Source of the DNA: Gemmatimonadaceae bacterium | GTDB taxonomy: Bacteria > Gemmatimonadota > Gemmatimonadetes > Gemmatimonadales > Gemmatimonadaceae | Direction of reading: 5' to 3' | Assembly (NCBI GenBank): GCA_025362035.1 | Contig: JANYIN010000163.1 | Coordinates: forward strand, 62,001 to 126,000 | Length of the DNA: 64,000 nucleotides | Shown: positions 29,361 to 39,350 of the stretch, one piece after another | Numbering within the stretch: the first letter of the stretch is position 1 | Layout: the number at the start of each line of letters is the position of its first letter | Made by a program: the position numbers and the translations under genes | The notes under the pieces: generated by a model | Told to the model about the DNA's origin: nothing | The model's database searches: none | What the model saw: only the letters and a program-made list of their open reading frames with translations

Positions 29361-30299
29361 TTACGTCGATGAACCCCGACGGTTCAGATACCGCGCGATT
29401 CCATCCACCGTCATGCCCGTGGGTGTCGCGAGCTCATATGCTCGTGCCAGCTCCGGATCAGGAACTTCAGCCGCAATTTCGGCGTCGCTGCGCCGCTTGA
29501 GTGACGCCGAGATCACCTCACGCGGCAGACCCGCAGCCAGCTCCGACGCGATGTCGCGGGTCCAGGTGTCCAGCCGGCCGAGCAGATCCTCGAAATGCCG
29601 CTCCGGATTGTAGAACCGCCCAAAGTGCGTGAGATCCAGCGCGGCCGGTTCGAGCGCGCGCATCCGGCTCACACTGCGGTGCCAGGCCTCGACGTCGATG
29701 TCGGGTGGCGGCGTTGGCGGACGCACGTAGGTGGCGCCCTGCAGTCGCACCCCTCCCACGTCGCCGGTGAACATGGTTCTGTGCTCCGCGTCGTAGTAGG
29801 TGATGTGGTGCGCGGCGTGTCCAGGCGTGTGGACGGCGCGAAGTAACCGGGCGCCGCACCGGACTTCCGTGTCGTCGGCTAGTTCGATCACGCGATGCGC
29901 CGGGCAAGGTTCGAACGCGCCCCACAGCGAGTCCATCCGGTCGCCGTAAATGCGCGCCGCACTGTGGAGAAGCCGAGATGGATCGATCATGTGCTGCGCG
30001 CCCAGGGGATGCACGAAGAGCCGGGCCTCCGGCAGCCGACGCAGCAACGAACCGGCGGCGCCGGCGTGGTCGAGGTGGATATGTGTCACGACCAACTGCG
30101 TGACGTCGCCAAGCCGCACGCCGGCGCACTCGATGGCATGTTCGAGCGCTCCGATGGTGGCGCCCGGTCCGGTTTCGATGAGCGTGTGTCCGAATGGACC
30201 CGTGATCAGATAGGCGGCGACAACGCCGGGCGCGCCCTGAAAATGAAGATCCAGGAGCCAGAGGTCAGGCTCGAGTTGGCGTGCGGGGGTGAAATCCAT
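29361..30299 (-). CDS. MBL-fold metallo-hydrolase
   Basis: THIHLDHAGAAG; HTPGHAAHH; FTGDVGG. Confidence 0.9.
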   Translation of the reverse strand: MDFTPARQLEPDLWLLDLHFQGAPGVVAAYLITGPFGHTLIETGPGATIGALEHAIECAGVRLGDVTQLVVTHIHLDHAGAAGSLLRRLPEARLFVHPLGAQHMIDPSRLLHSAARIYGDRMDSLWGAFEPCPAHRVIELADDTEVRCGARLLRAVHTPGHAAHHITYYDAEHRTMFTGDVGGVRLQGATYVRPPTPPPDIDVEAWHRSVSRMRALEPAALDLTHFGRFYNPERHFEDLLGRLDTWTRDIASELAAGLPREVISASLKRRSDAEIAAEVPDPELARAYELATPTGMTVDGIARYLNRRGSST

Positions 30300-30419
30300 T
30301 GCGCGCGGTGAAGGGGAGGCACGACGAGTGAAGATAGTCGCGGGCGGACGGTCTCACGACAGCGCCATGAGCCCAGATGTTCCCTCTCGGTGGTGCAGGC
30401 GGGGCGGTATGTTTGACGC

Positions 30420-31169
30420 ATGCCTCAGCAGCCGGCTGGTCCAGTCGCCGCGAGCCCCGACGATCCCGTCGTCGAGGCCGAGGCGCTCGCGCGTCAGTTC
30501 GGAGCGCGCCGCGCCGTGGATGGGGTCAGCTTCGTGTTGCGCGCCGGCGAGTGCCTGGCGCTGTTCGGGCCCAACGGAGCGGGCAAGACGACACTGCTTC
30601 GATTGCTGGCGGGCCTGCTCGCGCCGTCGTCCGGCCACTGTCGCGTGGCCGGTTTGGGTATCCGCGACGGCAAGCTGGCACGGGCGCACGTGGGCCTCGT
30701 GTCGCACGCCAGCATGCTGTACGGCGCGCTCTCGGCGCGCGAAAACGTGGAATTTGCCGCAAAGCTATATGGGATGCCGGACCCGGCTGGCGCGGCGCGT
30801 GACGCGCTCCGCAGCATGCGCGTGCTGGACCGTGCCGAGGCCCCGGTCCGCTCGCTCAGCCGCGGACTACAGCAGCGCGTCTCCATCGCGCGGGCCATCG
30901 TGCATTCTCCCCACGTGCTGTTGTGCGATGAACCATACACGGGGCTGGACGAACTGGGTTCTGCAGCGCTCACCGAAGCGTTGGCGGAGCGCCGCGACAG
31001 CGGCGCCGCGCTCCTGTTGGTCACGCACAATCTCGGAGAGGGGCTCGCGCTTGCCACGCAGGCTGCGATCATGCGCCGCGGCAGCTTCGTGCGCCACGAG
31101 AACAGGTCCGGTGTGGACGCCGGCACGTATGCGATGGAGTACCGCGAACTGGTCACGCTGGATGCGTGA
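30420..31169 (+). CDS. ccmA: ABC transporter ATP-binding protein, haem exporter CcmA-like
   Basis: GPNGAGKTTLLRLLAGLL, SRGLQQRVSIARAIVH, VLLCDEPYTGLDE; followed by ccmB/C-like genes. Confidence 0.88.
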   Translation: MPQQPAGPVAASPDDPVVEAEALARQFGARRAVDGVSFVLRAGECLALFGPNGAGKTTLLRLLAGLLAPSSGHCRVAGLGIRDGKLARAHVGLVSHASMLYGALSARENVEFAAKLYGMPDPAGAARDALRSMRVLDRAEAPVRSLSRGLQQRVSIARAIVHSPHVLLCDEPYTGLDELGSAALTEALAERRDSGAALLLVTHNLGEGLALATQAAIMRRGSFVRHENRSGVDAGTYAMEYRELVTLDA

Positions 31170-31872
31170 GCCAACCCTGATGCAATCGACTCCGCCCGGA
31201 CTGTTCCGCGCCTCGTGGCTCGTGGCGAGAAAGGACCTTGCCATCGAGTTCCGTACGCGAACCGCCTTTTTCTCGACGCTGGTGTTCGCACTGCTCGGAC
31301 TCACCATCTTCTTCTTCGCATGGGACCCGACGACGGTGGCGGCCATCGACCTCGCGCCCGGTGTGCTCTGGGCGATCTTTGCGTTCAGTGGGCTGCTGGG
31401 ACTGCAGCGGTCGTTCGGCGTGGAGCAGGCAGATCGGGCCATGGATGCCCTGCTGGCCGCCCCGCTGGATCGCGAGGCGGTGTATCTCGGCAAGGCCGTG
31501 GCGAACCTTCTGTTCGTGGGCGGCGTTCAACTCGTGACGATCCCCGCGCTGGCACTGTTCTACAATGTTCCCCTGGCGGGCATCGCCCTGCCGCTGGCGG
31601 GCGTGGCGTTGCTGGCCGCCATCGGACTGGTTGCTGTGGGAACGCTCTTCAGCAGCATGGCGGTCAATACCCGGCTCGCCGAACTCTTGCTCCCGATGTT
31701 GAGTCTGCCGTTCTTTCTCCCCATCGTGGTGTCGGCCTCGATGACGACGGCCCGCCTGCTGGCCGGTCGACCCGCGGCCGAGGCATGGCCATGGTTGCGC
31801 ATACTGCTCGCGTTCGACCTCGTGTTCGGCGTCGCATGCACGCTGCTTTTTCCTTTTACGGTTGAAGAATGA
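31162..31872 (+). CDS. ccmB: Haem exporter permease CcmB-like
   Basis: KDLAIEFRTRTAFFSTLVFALL; ~6 TM; in ccm order. Confidence 0.85.
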   Translation: MREPTLMQSTPPGLFRASWLVARKDLAIEFRTRTAFFSTLVFALLGLTIFFFAWDPTTVAAIDLAPGVLWAIFAFSGLLGLQRSFGVEQADRAMDALLAAPLDREAVYLGKAVANLLFVGGVQLVTIPALALFYNVPLAGIALPLAGVALLAAIGLVAVGTLFSSMAVNTRLAELLLPMLSLPFFLPIVVSASMTTARLLAGRPAAEAWPWLRILLAFDLVFGVACTLLFPFTVEE

Positions 31873-32591
31873 CGACTTCCGGTTCGAGTAGCGCGCGCGT
31901 CACCACGGCCTCTGCGCCGTCACAGGGCGTGGACTGGCTCCTTGTCTCCGGCTTTCTTGCTGTCGCCGCATTCTACGTTCGCGCCATCTTCTACACGCCA
32001 ATCGAGGCGGTGCAGGGTCCGGCACAGAAGATTCTGTACGTCCACGCCACGTCGGCATTCGTTGCGCTCTACCTGGCGTTCGGCTTGCTGGGCATCGCGA
32101 GCGCGTTGTATCTGTGGCTGAAGGACGAGAAGCTCGATCTCGTTGCCGAAAGCGCGGCGGAAGTCGGACTCGTGTTCACATCCGTGGTGCTGGTCACGGG
32201 CCCGCTGTGGGGCAAGCCGATCTGGGGCGCGTGGTGGACATGGGACGCGCGCCTCACGCTCACGCTGTTCCTCTGGTTTCTCATCGTAGGGTACCTGGTG
32301 CTCCGCGGCGCCGTCGAGGACCGCGGGATGCGCGCGAGATATTCCGCGGTGCTCGGGTTGCTCTCCATCGTCCTCGTCCCGTTCATTCACTTGAGTGTGT
32401 ACCTGTTCCGCACCATGCATCCCATGCCCATCGTCCTGAAGCCCAGCTCGCCCAGCATGTCGCCGGAAATGCAATGGACGTTCTTTCCGGCGTTCGGCGC
32501 CATGGCGCTCCTGTTCGTCGGGCTGCTCCGGGCCCGCTATCGTCTGGGACTACTGCGCGACGCCGTCGCCGCAACGGAGCGCGAGCGATGA
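31869..32591 (+). CDS. ccmC: Cytochrome c biogenesis protein CcmC-like
   Basis: GPLWGKPIWGAWWTWDARLT (WxWD haem-handling motif). Confidence 0.92.
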   Translation: MTTSGSSSARVTTASAPSQGVDWLLVSGFLAVAAFYVRAIFYTPIEAVQGPAQKILYVHATSAFVALYLAFGLLGIASALYLWLKDEKLDLVAESAAEVGLVFTSVVLVTGPLWGKPIWGAWWTWDARLTLTLFLWFLIVGYLVLRGAVEDRGMRARYSAVLGLLSIVLVPFIHLSVYLFRTMHPMPIVLKPSSPSMSPEMQWTFFPAFGAMALLFVGLLRARYRLGLLRDAVAATERER

Positions 32592-32734
32592 CGCCGGACA
32601 ATTCGGGCTTCTACCATGCCGCGTACATCGCGACGGCTCTCATGTACGCCGGCTACGCGGTTTCGATTCGGGTCCGCGCCCGCGCGTACCGGGCGCGTCT
32701 CGCCGCGGCGACGAGGACGGGCGAGCGCTCGTGA
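32588..32734 (+). CDS. CcmD-like small membrane protein (48 aa)
   Basis: ATG overlaps ccmC stop; one TM (FYHAAYIATALMYAGYAVSI) then basic tail; position typical of CcmD. Confidence 0.7.
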   Translation: MTPDNSGFYHAAYIATALMYAGYAVSIRVRARAYRARLAAATRTGERS

Positions 32735-34278
32735 CTCCGCCGTCGAAGGGAATCGTCTATCTCGTGGGTGCGGGGCCCGGTGACGCGGGACTGCTCACCG
32801 TGCGCGGCCGCGAGCTGCTGGAACACTGCGACGTGATCGCGACCGACGCGCTCGCGAATGCGGCAATCGTCGTCGCCGCACGCCGCGCCAACCCCACGGT
32901 CGAAGTCTTTGAAGTCGGCAAGCGCGGCGGGTCGAAGCACTCACTGCGGCAGGAGGACATCACGGCGCTCATCCTGCGCCTGGGCCTCGAGGGAAAGCGC
33001 GTCGTCAGGTTGAAGGGCGGCGATCCGTTCGTGTTCGGCCGGGGCAGTGAAGAAGTACAGGCGCTGCGGGCCGCCGGCGTCGCGTTCGAAATTGTTCCCG
33101 GTGTAACCGCCGGCATTGCGGCGCCGGCGTACGCGGGAATTCCTGTCACGCACCGTGGCCTCGCGACGTCGGTCACGTTCGTGACCGGTCACGAAGACCC
33201 CACCAAGCCCGAGACGCAAACCGACTGGGCGGCGCTGGCGCGCGCCGGTGGTACCATCGTGCTGTACATGGGCGTGAAGAACCTGTTGCGCATTTCGGCG
33301 GCGCTCATCGCCGGCGGCATGTCGCCCGACACGTCGGCCGCCGCTGTGCAATGGGGTACGCACACGCGCCAGCGGACGGTCACCGCCACGATATCCAACC
33401 TGGCTGACGCCGCCGCCGGCGCCGGCCTCGCGGCGCCGGTAATTACGGTCATTGGCAACGTCGTGTCGCTTCGCGACGAGATCGCGTGGTACGATCGGCG
33501 CCCGCTTTTCGGTAAGCGGATCGTCGTGACCCGTGCTTCCGCTCAGGCAAGCGGTCTGCATTCCGCGCTGGAGGAGCTCGGCGCGGAGGTGCTCGAGCTG
33601 CCCGCGCTTCGCATCGAGCCGCTCGATCAGGCCGCGTTGCGGGCGACCCTCGAGGGCATCGCGCGATACGACTGGATCATCTTCACGAGCCAGAACGCCG
33701 TCTCCATCGTATGGGAAGCGATGCGGGCTCAGGGCCTCGACGCGCGTGCCCTGGCGGGACGCCGGATTGCATGTGTTGGCCGCACCACGAGCGAGGCACT
33801 CCTGGCCCACGGGATCGCGGCCGACGTGGTCCCCGCCCGCTTCATGGCCGAAGGCGTACTCGAAGCCCTGTCGGCGCGCGACGACGTACGCCACGCGCAG
33901 GTGTTGTACCTTGCCGCGGAGGGAGCGCGAGAAGTCCTGCCGGATGGGCTCCGTGCACTCGACTGTCGGGTTGACGTCGTACGGATCTACCGCACGGAGG
34001 CAGACGGCACCGGCGCGGTCGCCCTTCGTGCCGCGCTCGCGGCGGACGAAGTGGACGCGGTTACCTTCGCCTCGGCCTCCGCCGTGCGCGGCTACGTCGA
34101 TGCCGTGGGGCCGAGCCTCGCACGCCGCGCTCCCGCGGTGTCCATCGGGCCGGTCACAACCGTGGCGGTGCGCGACGCCGGTATCGCGCTCATCGGAGAA
34201 GCGCCGGAAGCGACGATTCAACGGCTCGCGCAGGCGGTGGTCGACGCGCTGTCCATGACCGACGCGAGCGCCGCATGA
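32731..34278 (+). CDS. Fused uroporphyrinogen-III C-methyltransferase / uroporphyrinogen-III synthase
   Basis: N-terminal VYLVGAGPGDAGLLTVRG...RLKGGDPFVFGRGSEE (CobA); C-terminal ~250 aa HemD-like domain (ITRASAQA..; FTSQNAV). Confidence 0.92.
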   Translation: MTPPSKGIVYLVGAGPGDAGLLTVRGRELLEHCDVIATDALANAAIVVAARRANPTVEVFEVGKRGGSKHSLRQEDITALILRLGLEGKRVVRLKGGDPFVFGRGSEEVQALRAAGVAFEIVPGVTAGIAAPAYAGIPVTHRGLATSVTFVTGHEDPTKPETQTDWAALARAGGTIVLYMGVKNLLRISAALIAGGMSPDTSAAAVQWGTHTRQRTVTATISNLADAAAGAGLAAPVITVIGNVVSLRDEIAWYDRRPLFGKRIVVTRASAQASGLHSALEELGAEVLELPALRIEPLDQAALRATLEGIARYDWIIFTSQNAVSIVWEAMRAQGLDARALAGRRIACVGRTTSEALLAHGIAADVVPARFMAEGVLEALSARDDVRHAQVLYLAAEGAREVLPDGLRALDCRVDVVRIYRTEADGTGAVALRAALAADEVDAVTFASASAVRGYVDAVGPSLARRAPAVSIGPVTTVAVRDAGIALIGEAPEATIQRLAQAVVDALSMTDASAA

Positions 34279-35231
34279 GCGAGCTCATTCGTGTCGGGAC
34301 GCGCAGTTCGGCGCTCGCGCTGCGGCAGGCGAAGATCGTACAGGCAGAGCTCCATCTGCGCGGCGTGGAGAGCGAACTCGTGACGTTTAAGACGGTAGGC
34401 GACAAGCGGCTCGACGAGCCGCTCAGCGCCATCGGCGCGAAAGGATTGTTCACGAAGGAGCTCGAGATCGCGCTGCTCAAGAAGAAGATCGATCTCGCGG
34501 TGCACTCGCTGAAAGACCTTCCCACCGAGTCGCCGGCGGATTTGCATCTCGCCGCCGTGCTGCCGCGCGAAGACCCTCGCGATGTTCTCGTGGTGAACCA
34601 CCGGATCGACGCGCAGTCGTTGGACGATCTACCAGCCGGATCGCGCGTCGGCACGTCGAGCCTGCGGCGTCGGGCGCAGCTGCTGGCGTTGCGGCCCGAC
34701 CTGGAAGTGGCCGAACTGCGCGGCAATGTCCCCACGCGGCTGATGAAGATCGACGAGGGACGCGTGCACGCGGCAATCCTTGCGGCGGCCGGGCTTCACC
34801 GTCTGGGCTCGCAGCAACACATCACGTGTTATCTGGATGCGCCAGCCTGGCTGCCCGCGGCGGGGCAGGGGGCAATCGCCCTCCAGACGCGCGCCGACGA
34901 CGACCGCATCGTGTCGCTCGCGTTCATGATGAACGATGCCCACACCCTGCGGGCCGTCCGTGCCGAACGGGCATTCCTCGCGGCGCTGGAAGGTGGCTGC
35001 CAAGTGCCCATCGGCGCCCTCGCGATCGACGGCCCCACCGGCGCCACACTGCACGGCCTCATCGCCGACATGCAGGGGAGCCGCGTTGTGCGAGGATCGA
35101 TTGCGCTGGAGCTGGACGATCCCCAGCTGAGCGGCATTCGACTGGCAAATCAGCTCCGCGGCGAAGGGGCCAGCGAAATCCTCGAGGGTCTGCGCCGCGC
35201 GGCGCACCTGCCCGCACCGCAGCCGGAGTAG
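34275..35231 (+). CDS. hemC: Porphobilinogen deaminase
   Basis: [47 protein letters not shown] cofactor Cys. Confidence 0.95.
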   Translation: MSELIRVGTRSSALALRQAKIVQAELHLRGVESELVTFKTVGDKRLDEPLSAIGAKGLFTKELEIALLKKKIDLAVHSLKDLPTESPADLHLAAVLPREDPRDVLVVNHRIDAQSLDDLPAGSRVGTSSLRRRAQLLALRPDLEVAELRGNVPTRLMKIDEGRVHAAILAAAGLHRLGSQQHITCYLDAPAWLPAAGQGAIALQTRADDDRIVSLAFMMNDAHTLRAVRAERAFLAALEGGCQVPIGALAIDGPTGATLHGLIADMQGSRVVRGSIALELDDPQLSGIRLANQLRGEGASEILEGLRRAAHLPAPQPE

Positions 35232-35284
35232 AATGTCCGCGCGTGAGCAGTCGGAAACGCGCTCACCAGATACCGTCGACCCTG

Positions 35285-36268
35285 ATGCCGGCCTTTCCTG
35301 AATATCGACCGCGTCGCCTTCGCCGCACCGCTGCCCTTCGCGCCTTGGTGCGCGAGACCCTGCTCGCGCCGTCGCAGCTCGTGCTGCCCATGTTCGTGCG
35401 GACCGGCAGCGGCATTCGACAGCCCGTCACCTCCATGCCCGGCGTGAACCAAACGTCCGTGGACGAGTTGCTCGTCGACGCGCGCGCGGCCGCGTTGGCC
35501 GGCGTTGGCGGTGTGTTGCTGTTCGGCCTGCCCGCGTTCAAGGACGCCGAAGGCAGCAGCGCCTGGGACGACGACGGACCCGTGCAGCACGCAGTGCGCG
35601 CGCTCAAGCGTGAATTGCCGCAGTTGGTGGTCATTACCGACGTCTGTCTGTGCGAATACACGGACCATGGACACTGCGGCATTCTGCGCGACGGCGACGT
35701 GGACAACGATGCGACGCTCGCTCTGCTGGCGAAGGAGTCGCTGTCACATGCCCGCGCCGGTGCGGACATCGTGGCCCCGAGCGATATGATGGACGGCCGA
35801 GTGGGCGCGATCAGGAAGGCGTTGGATGCCGCAGGTTACTCGAGCACTGCCATTCTGAGCTATGCCGCCAAGTTCGCCAGCGCGTACTACGGACCGTTCC
35901 GGGAGGCGGCAGAGAGCACGCCGCAGAGCGGCGATCGACGCGGCTACCAGATGGACGTGGCCAATTCCGACGAAGCGCTGCGCGAGACCGCGATGGACAT
36001 CGCGGAGGGGGCGGACATGGTCATGGTGAAGCCGGCGGGACCATTTCTCGACGTCATCGCACGCGTGAAGTCGGAAACCGGCTATCCGCTCGCCGCGTAC
36101 CAGGTGAGCGGTGAGTTTGCTATGATTCATGCGGCGGCACAGCGCGGGTGGATCGACCTGGAACGGGCGATGATGGAAAGCCTGATCGGAATGCGTCGCG
36201 CGGGCGCCGACATGATCATTACCTACTTCGCCACGGACGCCGCGCGCGTGCTTCGCGCCGGCCCATGA
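35285..36268 (+). CDS. hemB: Delta-aminolevulinic acid dehydratase
   Basis: [15 protein letters not shown] Zn site; [26 protein letters not shown]. Confidence 0.95.
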   Translation: MPAFPEYRPRRLRRTAALRALVRETLLAPSQLVLPMFVRTGSGIRQPVTSMPGVNQTSVDELLVDARAAALAGVGGVLLFGLPAFKDAEGSSAWDDDGPVQHAVRALKRELPQLVVITDVCLCEYTDHGHCGILRDGDVDNDATLALLAKESLSHARAGADIVAPSDMMDGRVGAIRKALDAAGYSSTAILSYAAKFASAYYGPFREAAESTPQSGDRRGYQMDVANSDEALRETAMDIAEGADMVMVKPAGPFLDVIARVKSETGYPLAAYQVSGEFAMIHAAAQRGWIDLERAMMESLIGMRRAGADMIITYFATDAARVLRAGP

Positions 36269-36293
36269 CGTTTGCTTTTCCTCGCGGGGTCCA

Positions 36294-37397
36294 ATGAAGT
36301 ATCGCGACTTTCCCAATACCGACGTGCGCGTCAGCGAGATCGGTTTCGGCACCTGGACGGTCTCCACCGGCTGGTGGGGGGAGAAGAGCGATGCCGACGC
36401 GGTGTCCATGATGCGCACCGCGCTCGACCAGCACGGCATCACCTTCTTCGACGCCGCAGACGCATACGGGAACGGCCGGGCCGAGCGACAGATCGCGGAG
36501 GCGTTTCGTGGCCGCCGCGACCAGATCGTCATCGGCACCAAGGTGGGTTACGACATCTACGATGCGGACGCCCAGGCCAGCCGTCGCGGGCAGCAGGAGC
36601 TGCCCATGCGCACCGATCCGCAGTTTCTGCGCTATGCCGTGGAACAATGCCTCGAACGGCTGGAGACCGACTACATCGACGTGCTGCAGATCCACAACGC
36701 GAAGATGGAGCACGTGCGCGATCCCGAACTGTGGGGCACGCTGCGCGACCTCGCGCGCGAGGGCAAGATCCGGACGTGGGGCGCGGCGTTCGGGCCGGCG
36801 ATCGGCTGGTTGTACGAGGCAGTCGAACTGATGGAACGCGAGCCCGACGTCAACACGATTCAGATGATCTGGAATGTGCTTGAACAGCATCCCGGGTCGG
36901 CGATGATCGAGGCGGCGCGTCGGCACGCGCCCAATTGCTGCTTCAACGTTCGCGTGACGCACGCCAGCGGCATGCTCGAGGGGCACTACACCGTGGACAC
37001 GGAATTCCCCGAACACGATCACCGTCGCCATCGCCCGCGAAGCTGGCTGGTGAACGGCGTGGAGAAAGTGAAGACGCTGGACTTCCTGACGCCGCGCATG
37101 ACGCTGGGACAGGCGTCCCTCCAGTGGCTGCTGGCGGAGCCGCTCGTGGTGTCCGCGTTGCCCAACGTCTACGACGACGCACAGGTCGCGGAGTTCGCCG
37201 CGGCGAGCGATCTACCAGCCCTGAGCGAGACCCAAATGGCGCGGGTGCGCGAGCTCGATGCGTCGAACTTCGGCGTGCAGGAAGAGTCGATGAAGTACAA
37301 GGGCGCCATGACCCGCGCCTCGGGGCCGAATACCGATCTGCAGGATGCGCGAAATCCCATCTCACGGCCGGCCATTCCGGCAACTCAGGACGCGTGA
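36294..37397 (+). CDS. Aldo/keto reductase
   Basis: FFDAADAYGNGRAE; DYIDVLQIHN; C-terminal NADPH-binding region. Confidence 0.9.
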   Translation: MKYRDFPNTDVRVSEIGFGTWTVSTGWWGEKSDADAVSMMRTALDQHGITFFDAADAYGNGRAERQIAEAFRGRRDQIVIGTKVGYDIYDADAQASRRGQQELPMRTDPQFLRYAVEQCLERLETDYIDVLQIHNAKMEHVRDPELWGTLRDLAREGKIRTWGAAFGPAIGWLYEAVELMEREPDVNTIQMIWNVLEQHPGSAMIEAARRHAPNCCFNVRVTHASGMLEGHYTVDTEFPEHDHRRHRPRSWLVNGVEKVKTLDFLTPRMTLGQASLQWLLAEPLVVSALPNVYDDAQVAEFAAASDLPALSETQMARVRELDASNFGVQEESMKYKGAMTRASGPNTDLQDARNPISRPAIPATQDA

Positions 37398-37957
37398 TGC
37401 TCAACCTCTGGCACGACCTGCCCGCTGGCTTCAATCCTCCCGAATGCGTGACCGCGGTCGTGGAGATTCCGTCGGGCAGCAGAAACAAGTACGAGCTTGA
37501 CAAGGCCAGCGGCATGCTCAAGCTCGACCGTGTGCTCTTCTCGGCCGTGCACTACCCCGGGGACTATGGGTTCATTCCGCGCACGCTGCACGAGGACAAC
37601 GATCCGCTCGACGTGCTCGTGCTGGTCAAGGAGGAGACGTTCCCCGGGTGCCAGATCGACGTGCGTCCCATCGGCGTCCTCAAGATGCTCGATCGTGGGG
37701 AGCCCGACGACAAGATTCTCGGCGTGCCCCTGCACGATCCATTTCAGCAGGAATTCTTCGACATCGCGGACATCTCCCAGCACATGCTGAAGGAGGTGGA
37801 GCACTTCTTCCGTACGTACAAGGATCTCGAGGGCAAGCGGGTGGAGATCATTGGCTGGGGCAAGAGCGATGAGGCCATCCGCATCATCAACGAGTCGATC
37901 GTGCGGTACGAGTCGACGTACGGTTCGAAGCGCGAACTTCGCACGCTGGAGAATTGA
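37397..37957 (+). CDS. ppa: Inorganic pyrophosphatase
   Basis: EIPSGSRNKYELDK, YPGDYGFIPRT, DNDPLDVLVL. Confidence 0.95.
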   Translation: MLNLWHDLPAGFNPPECVTAVVEIPSGSRNKYELDKASGMLKLDRVLFSAVHYPGDYGFIPRTLHEDNDPLDVLVLVKEETFPGCQIDVRPIGVLKMLDRGEPDDKILGVPLHDPFQQEFFDIADISQHMLKEVEHFFRTYKDLEGKRVEIIGWGKSDEAIRIINESIVRYESTYGSKRELRTLEN

Positions 37958-38093
37958 CGGCCGGGACTTTCTGCCCCACTATTGTCGCGGGATCCGCTCC
38001 GGCACGGGGCCGCGCCGGGCGAAATAGGGACGGAGCACGCGACGCTGCGGTGGCTGCCGTCGAGTTCACCGCACGAGCCGGAGGCAGACTGCC

Positions 38094-38771
38094 ATGTCCA
38101 CCGATTCCCGCGATCGCCGCAGCTTTCTCACCGCACTCGCCGCCAGCTCGGCGGCACTTGCCGCAAGCGGAGCGGCACTGCACTTCGACGCCGGGACCGC
38201 CCACGCCGAAGTTGTGCCGCCCAATGGCTTCTCCGACGCGTGGCTGGGCAAGCTCACCGGCAAGCACAAGCAGTTCTTCGATGCGACCACGGTGAACAGC
38301 GGCTTCCCGCTCGTGTTCGCGATGAACTTCCTGAACTCCAACAACGACGCGCTGAAGCTGCCGGATGCGCACATCAGCGCTGTGGTGGGGCTGCGGCATT
38401 TCGCGGCACCCCTGGGATTCACGGACGACATCTGGGCGAAGTACAAGATCGGCGAGTCGCTCGGCATCATGAATCCGCAGACGAAGCAGCCGGCCACGCA
38501 CAATTTCGTGTACCATCCCCAGGACGGTGACCTCGCGTTCCCAGCGGCCGCGATGGAGAAGCTGATGGCGCGCGGCGTTCAGTTCACGGTTTGCAACGTG
38601 GCGATGACGGCGCTGAGCGGCATGATGTCGAAGAACGCCGGCGTGACGCCCGACGCGGCGCGGAGCGAGTGGCTCGCGGGTATGATTCCCGGTACCGTGC
38701 TGGTCCCGTCCGGCGTCATGGCGGTGAATCGCGCCCAGGAGAGGGGCTGCACGTATTGCAACGGCGGGTGA
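38094..38771 (+). CDS. Twin-arginine exported DsrE-like hypothetical protein
   Basis: DRRSFLTALAASSAALAASG Tat signal; C-terminal CTYC. Confidence 0.7.
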   Translation: MSTDSRDRRSFLTALAASSAALAASGAALHFDAGTAHAEVVPPNGFSDAWLGKLTGKHKQFFDATTVNSGFPLVFAMNFLNSNNDALKLPDAHISAVVGLRHFAAPLGFTDDIWAKYKIGESLGIMNPQTKQPATHNFVYHPQDGDLAFPAAAMEKLMARGVQFTVCNVAMTALSGMMSKNAGVTPDAARSEWLAGMIPGTVLVPSGVMAVNRAQERGCTYCNGG

Positions 38772-38850
38772 CTGGCGGGACTGGCTGGCGTCTGGCGCGG
38801 CACGACAGGGCACGCCAGATGCCGCCTTTGTGCTTTGCACCACAAAGAAC

Positions 38851-38879
38851 TTGACATTCCTGATTAATTTGCGCATCAT
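38851..38879 (+). promoter_or_regulatory. Sigma70-like promoter
   Basis: TTGACA (38851-38856), 17-nt spacer, CATCAT (38874-38879); CDS at 38910. Confidence 0.4.
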
Positions 38880-38909
38880 CCTCTCGGCTTCCCGATCGGA
38901 GATTCGCGG

Positions 38910-39323
38910 ATGACGACGCTCGCTCGACTCCTGTTTCCACTCCCCGCCGTCCGCCGCTCCACCGGCACCCTGTTCGCGTGGTGGGAGACCCGCCGCCCTG
39001 CATTCAACCTGCTTGTCGGCACCGCCGGCCTCATCACCCTCGCCACCACCCAGGCGATCAGCCTGCTCCCGCCGCACCTCAACATCAACATGCACGTGCC
39101 GTGGCAGGTCGTGGTCATCTACGGCCTGGCGGCGAATGTCTGCTATTCCTTCGGCTTTGTATTCGAGACGCTGCTGCAGAAGCTCTGGGGCGACGACGTG
39201 GCCCCCATCGGCCCCACGCTCTTCCGGCACGGACTGGTGTTCAGCATCGGACTGTCGCTCCTCCCGATCGCCGTGGCGTGGGTGGGCTACCTGATCACCA
39301 CCGTGCAGTACCTGCTGCGGTAG
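38910..39323 (+). CDS. Hypothetical membrane protein (137 aa)
   Basis: 3 predicted TM helices. Confidence 0.65.
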   Translation: MTTLARLLFPLPAVRRSTGTLFAWWETRRPAFNLLVGTAGLITLATTQAISLLPPHLNINMHVPWQVVVIYGLAANVCYSFGFVFETLLQKLWGDDVAPIGPTLFRHGLVFSIGLSLLPIAVAWVGYLITTVQYLLR

Positions 39324-39350
39324 CCGCGCCGCCAAAAAGCGACTCCCCCT

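Noticed and set aside
32941-34221. 426-aa minus-strand ORF opposite cobA/hemD
   Set aside because: Shadow ORF; no recognisable domain.
34826-35284. Upstream extension of the hemB ORF
   Set aside because: Overlaps hemC in another frame; HemB homology begins at ATG 35285.
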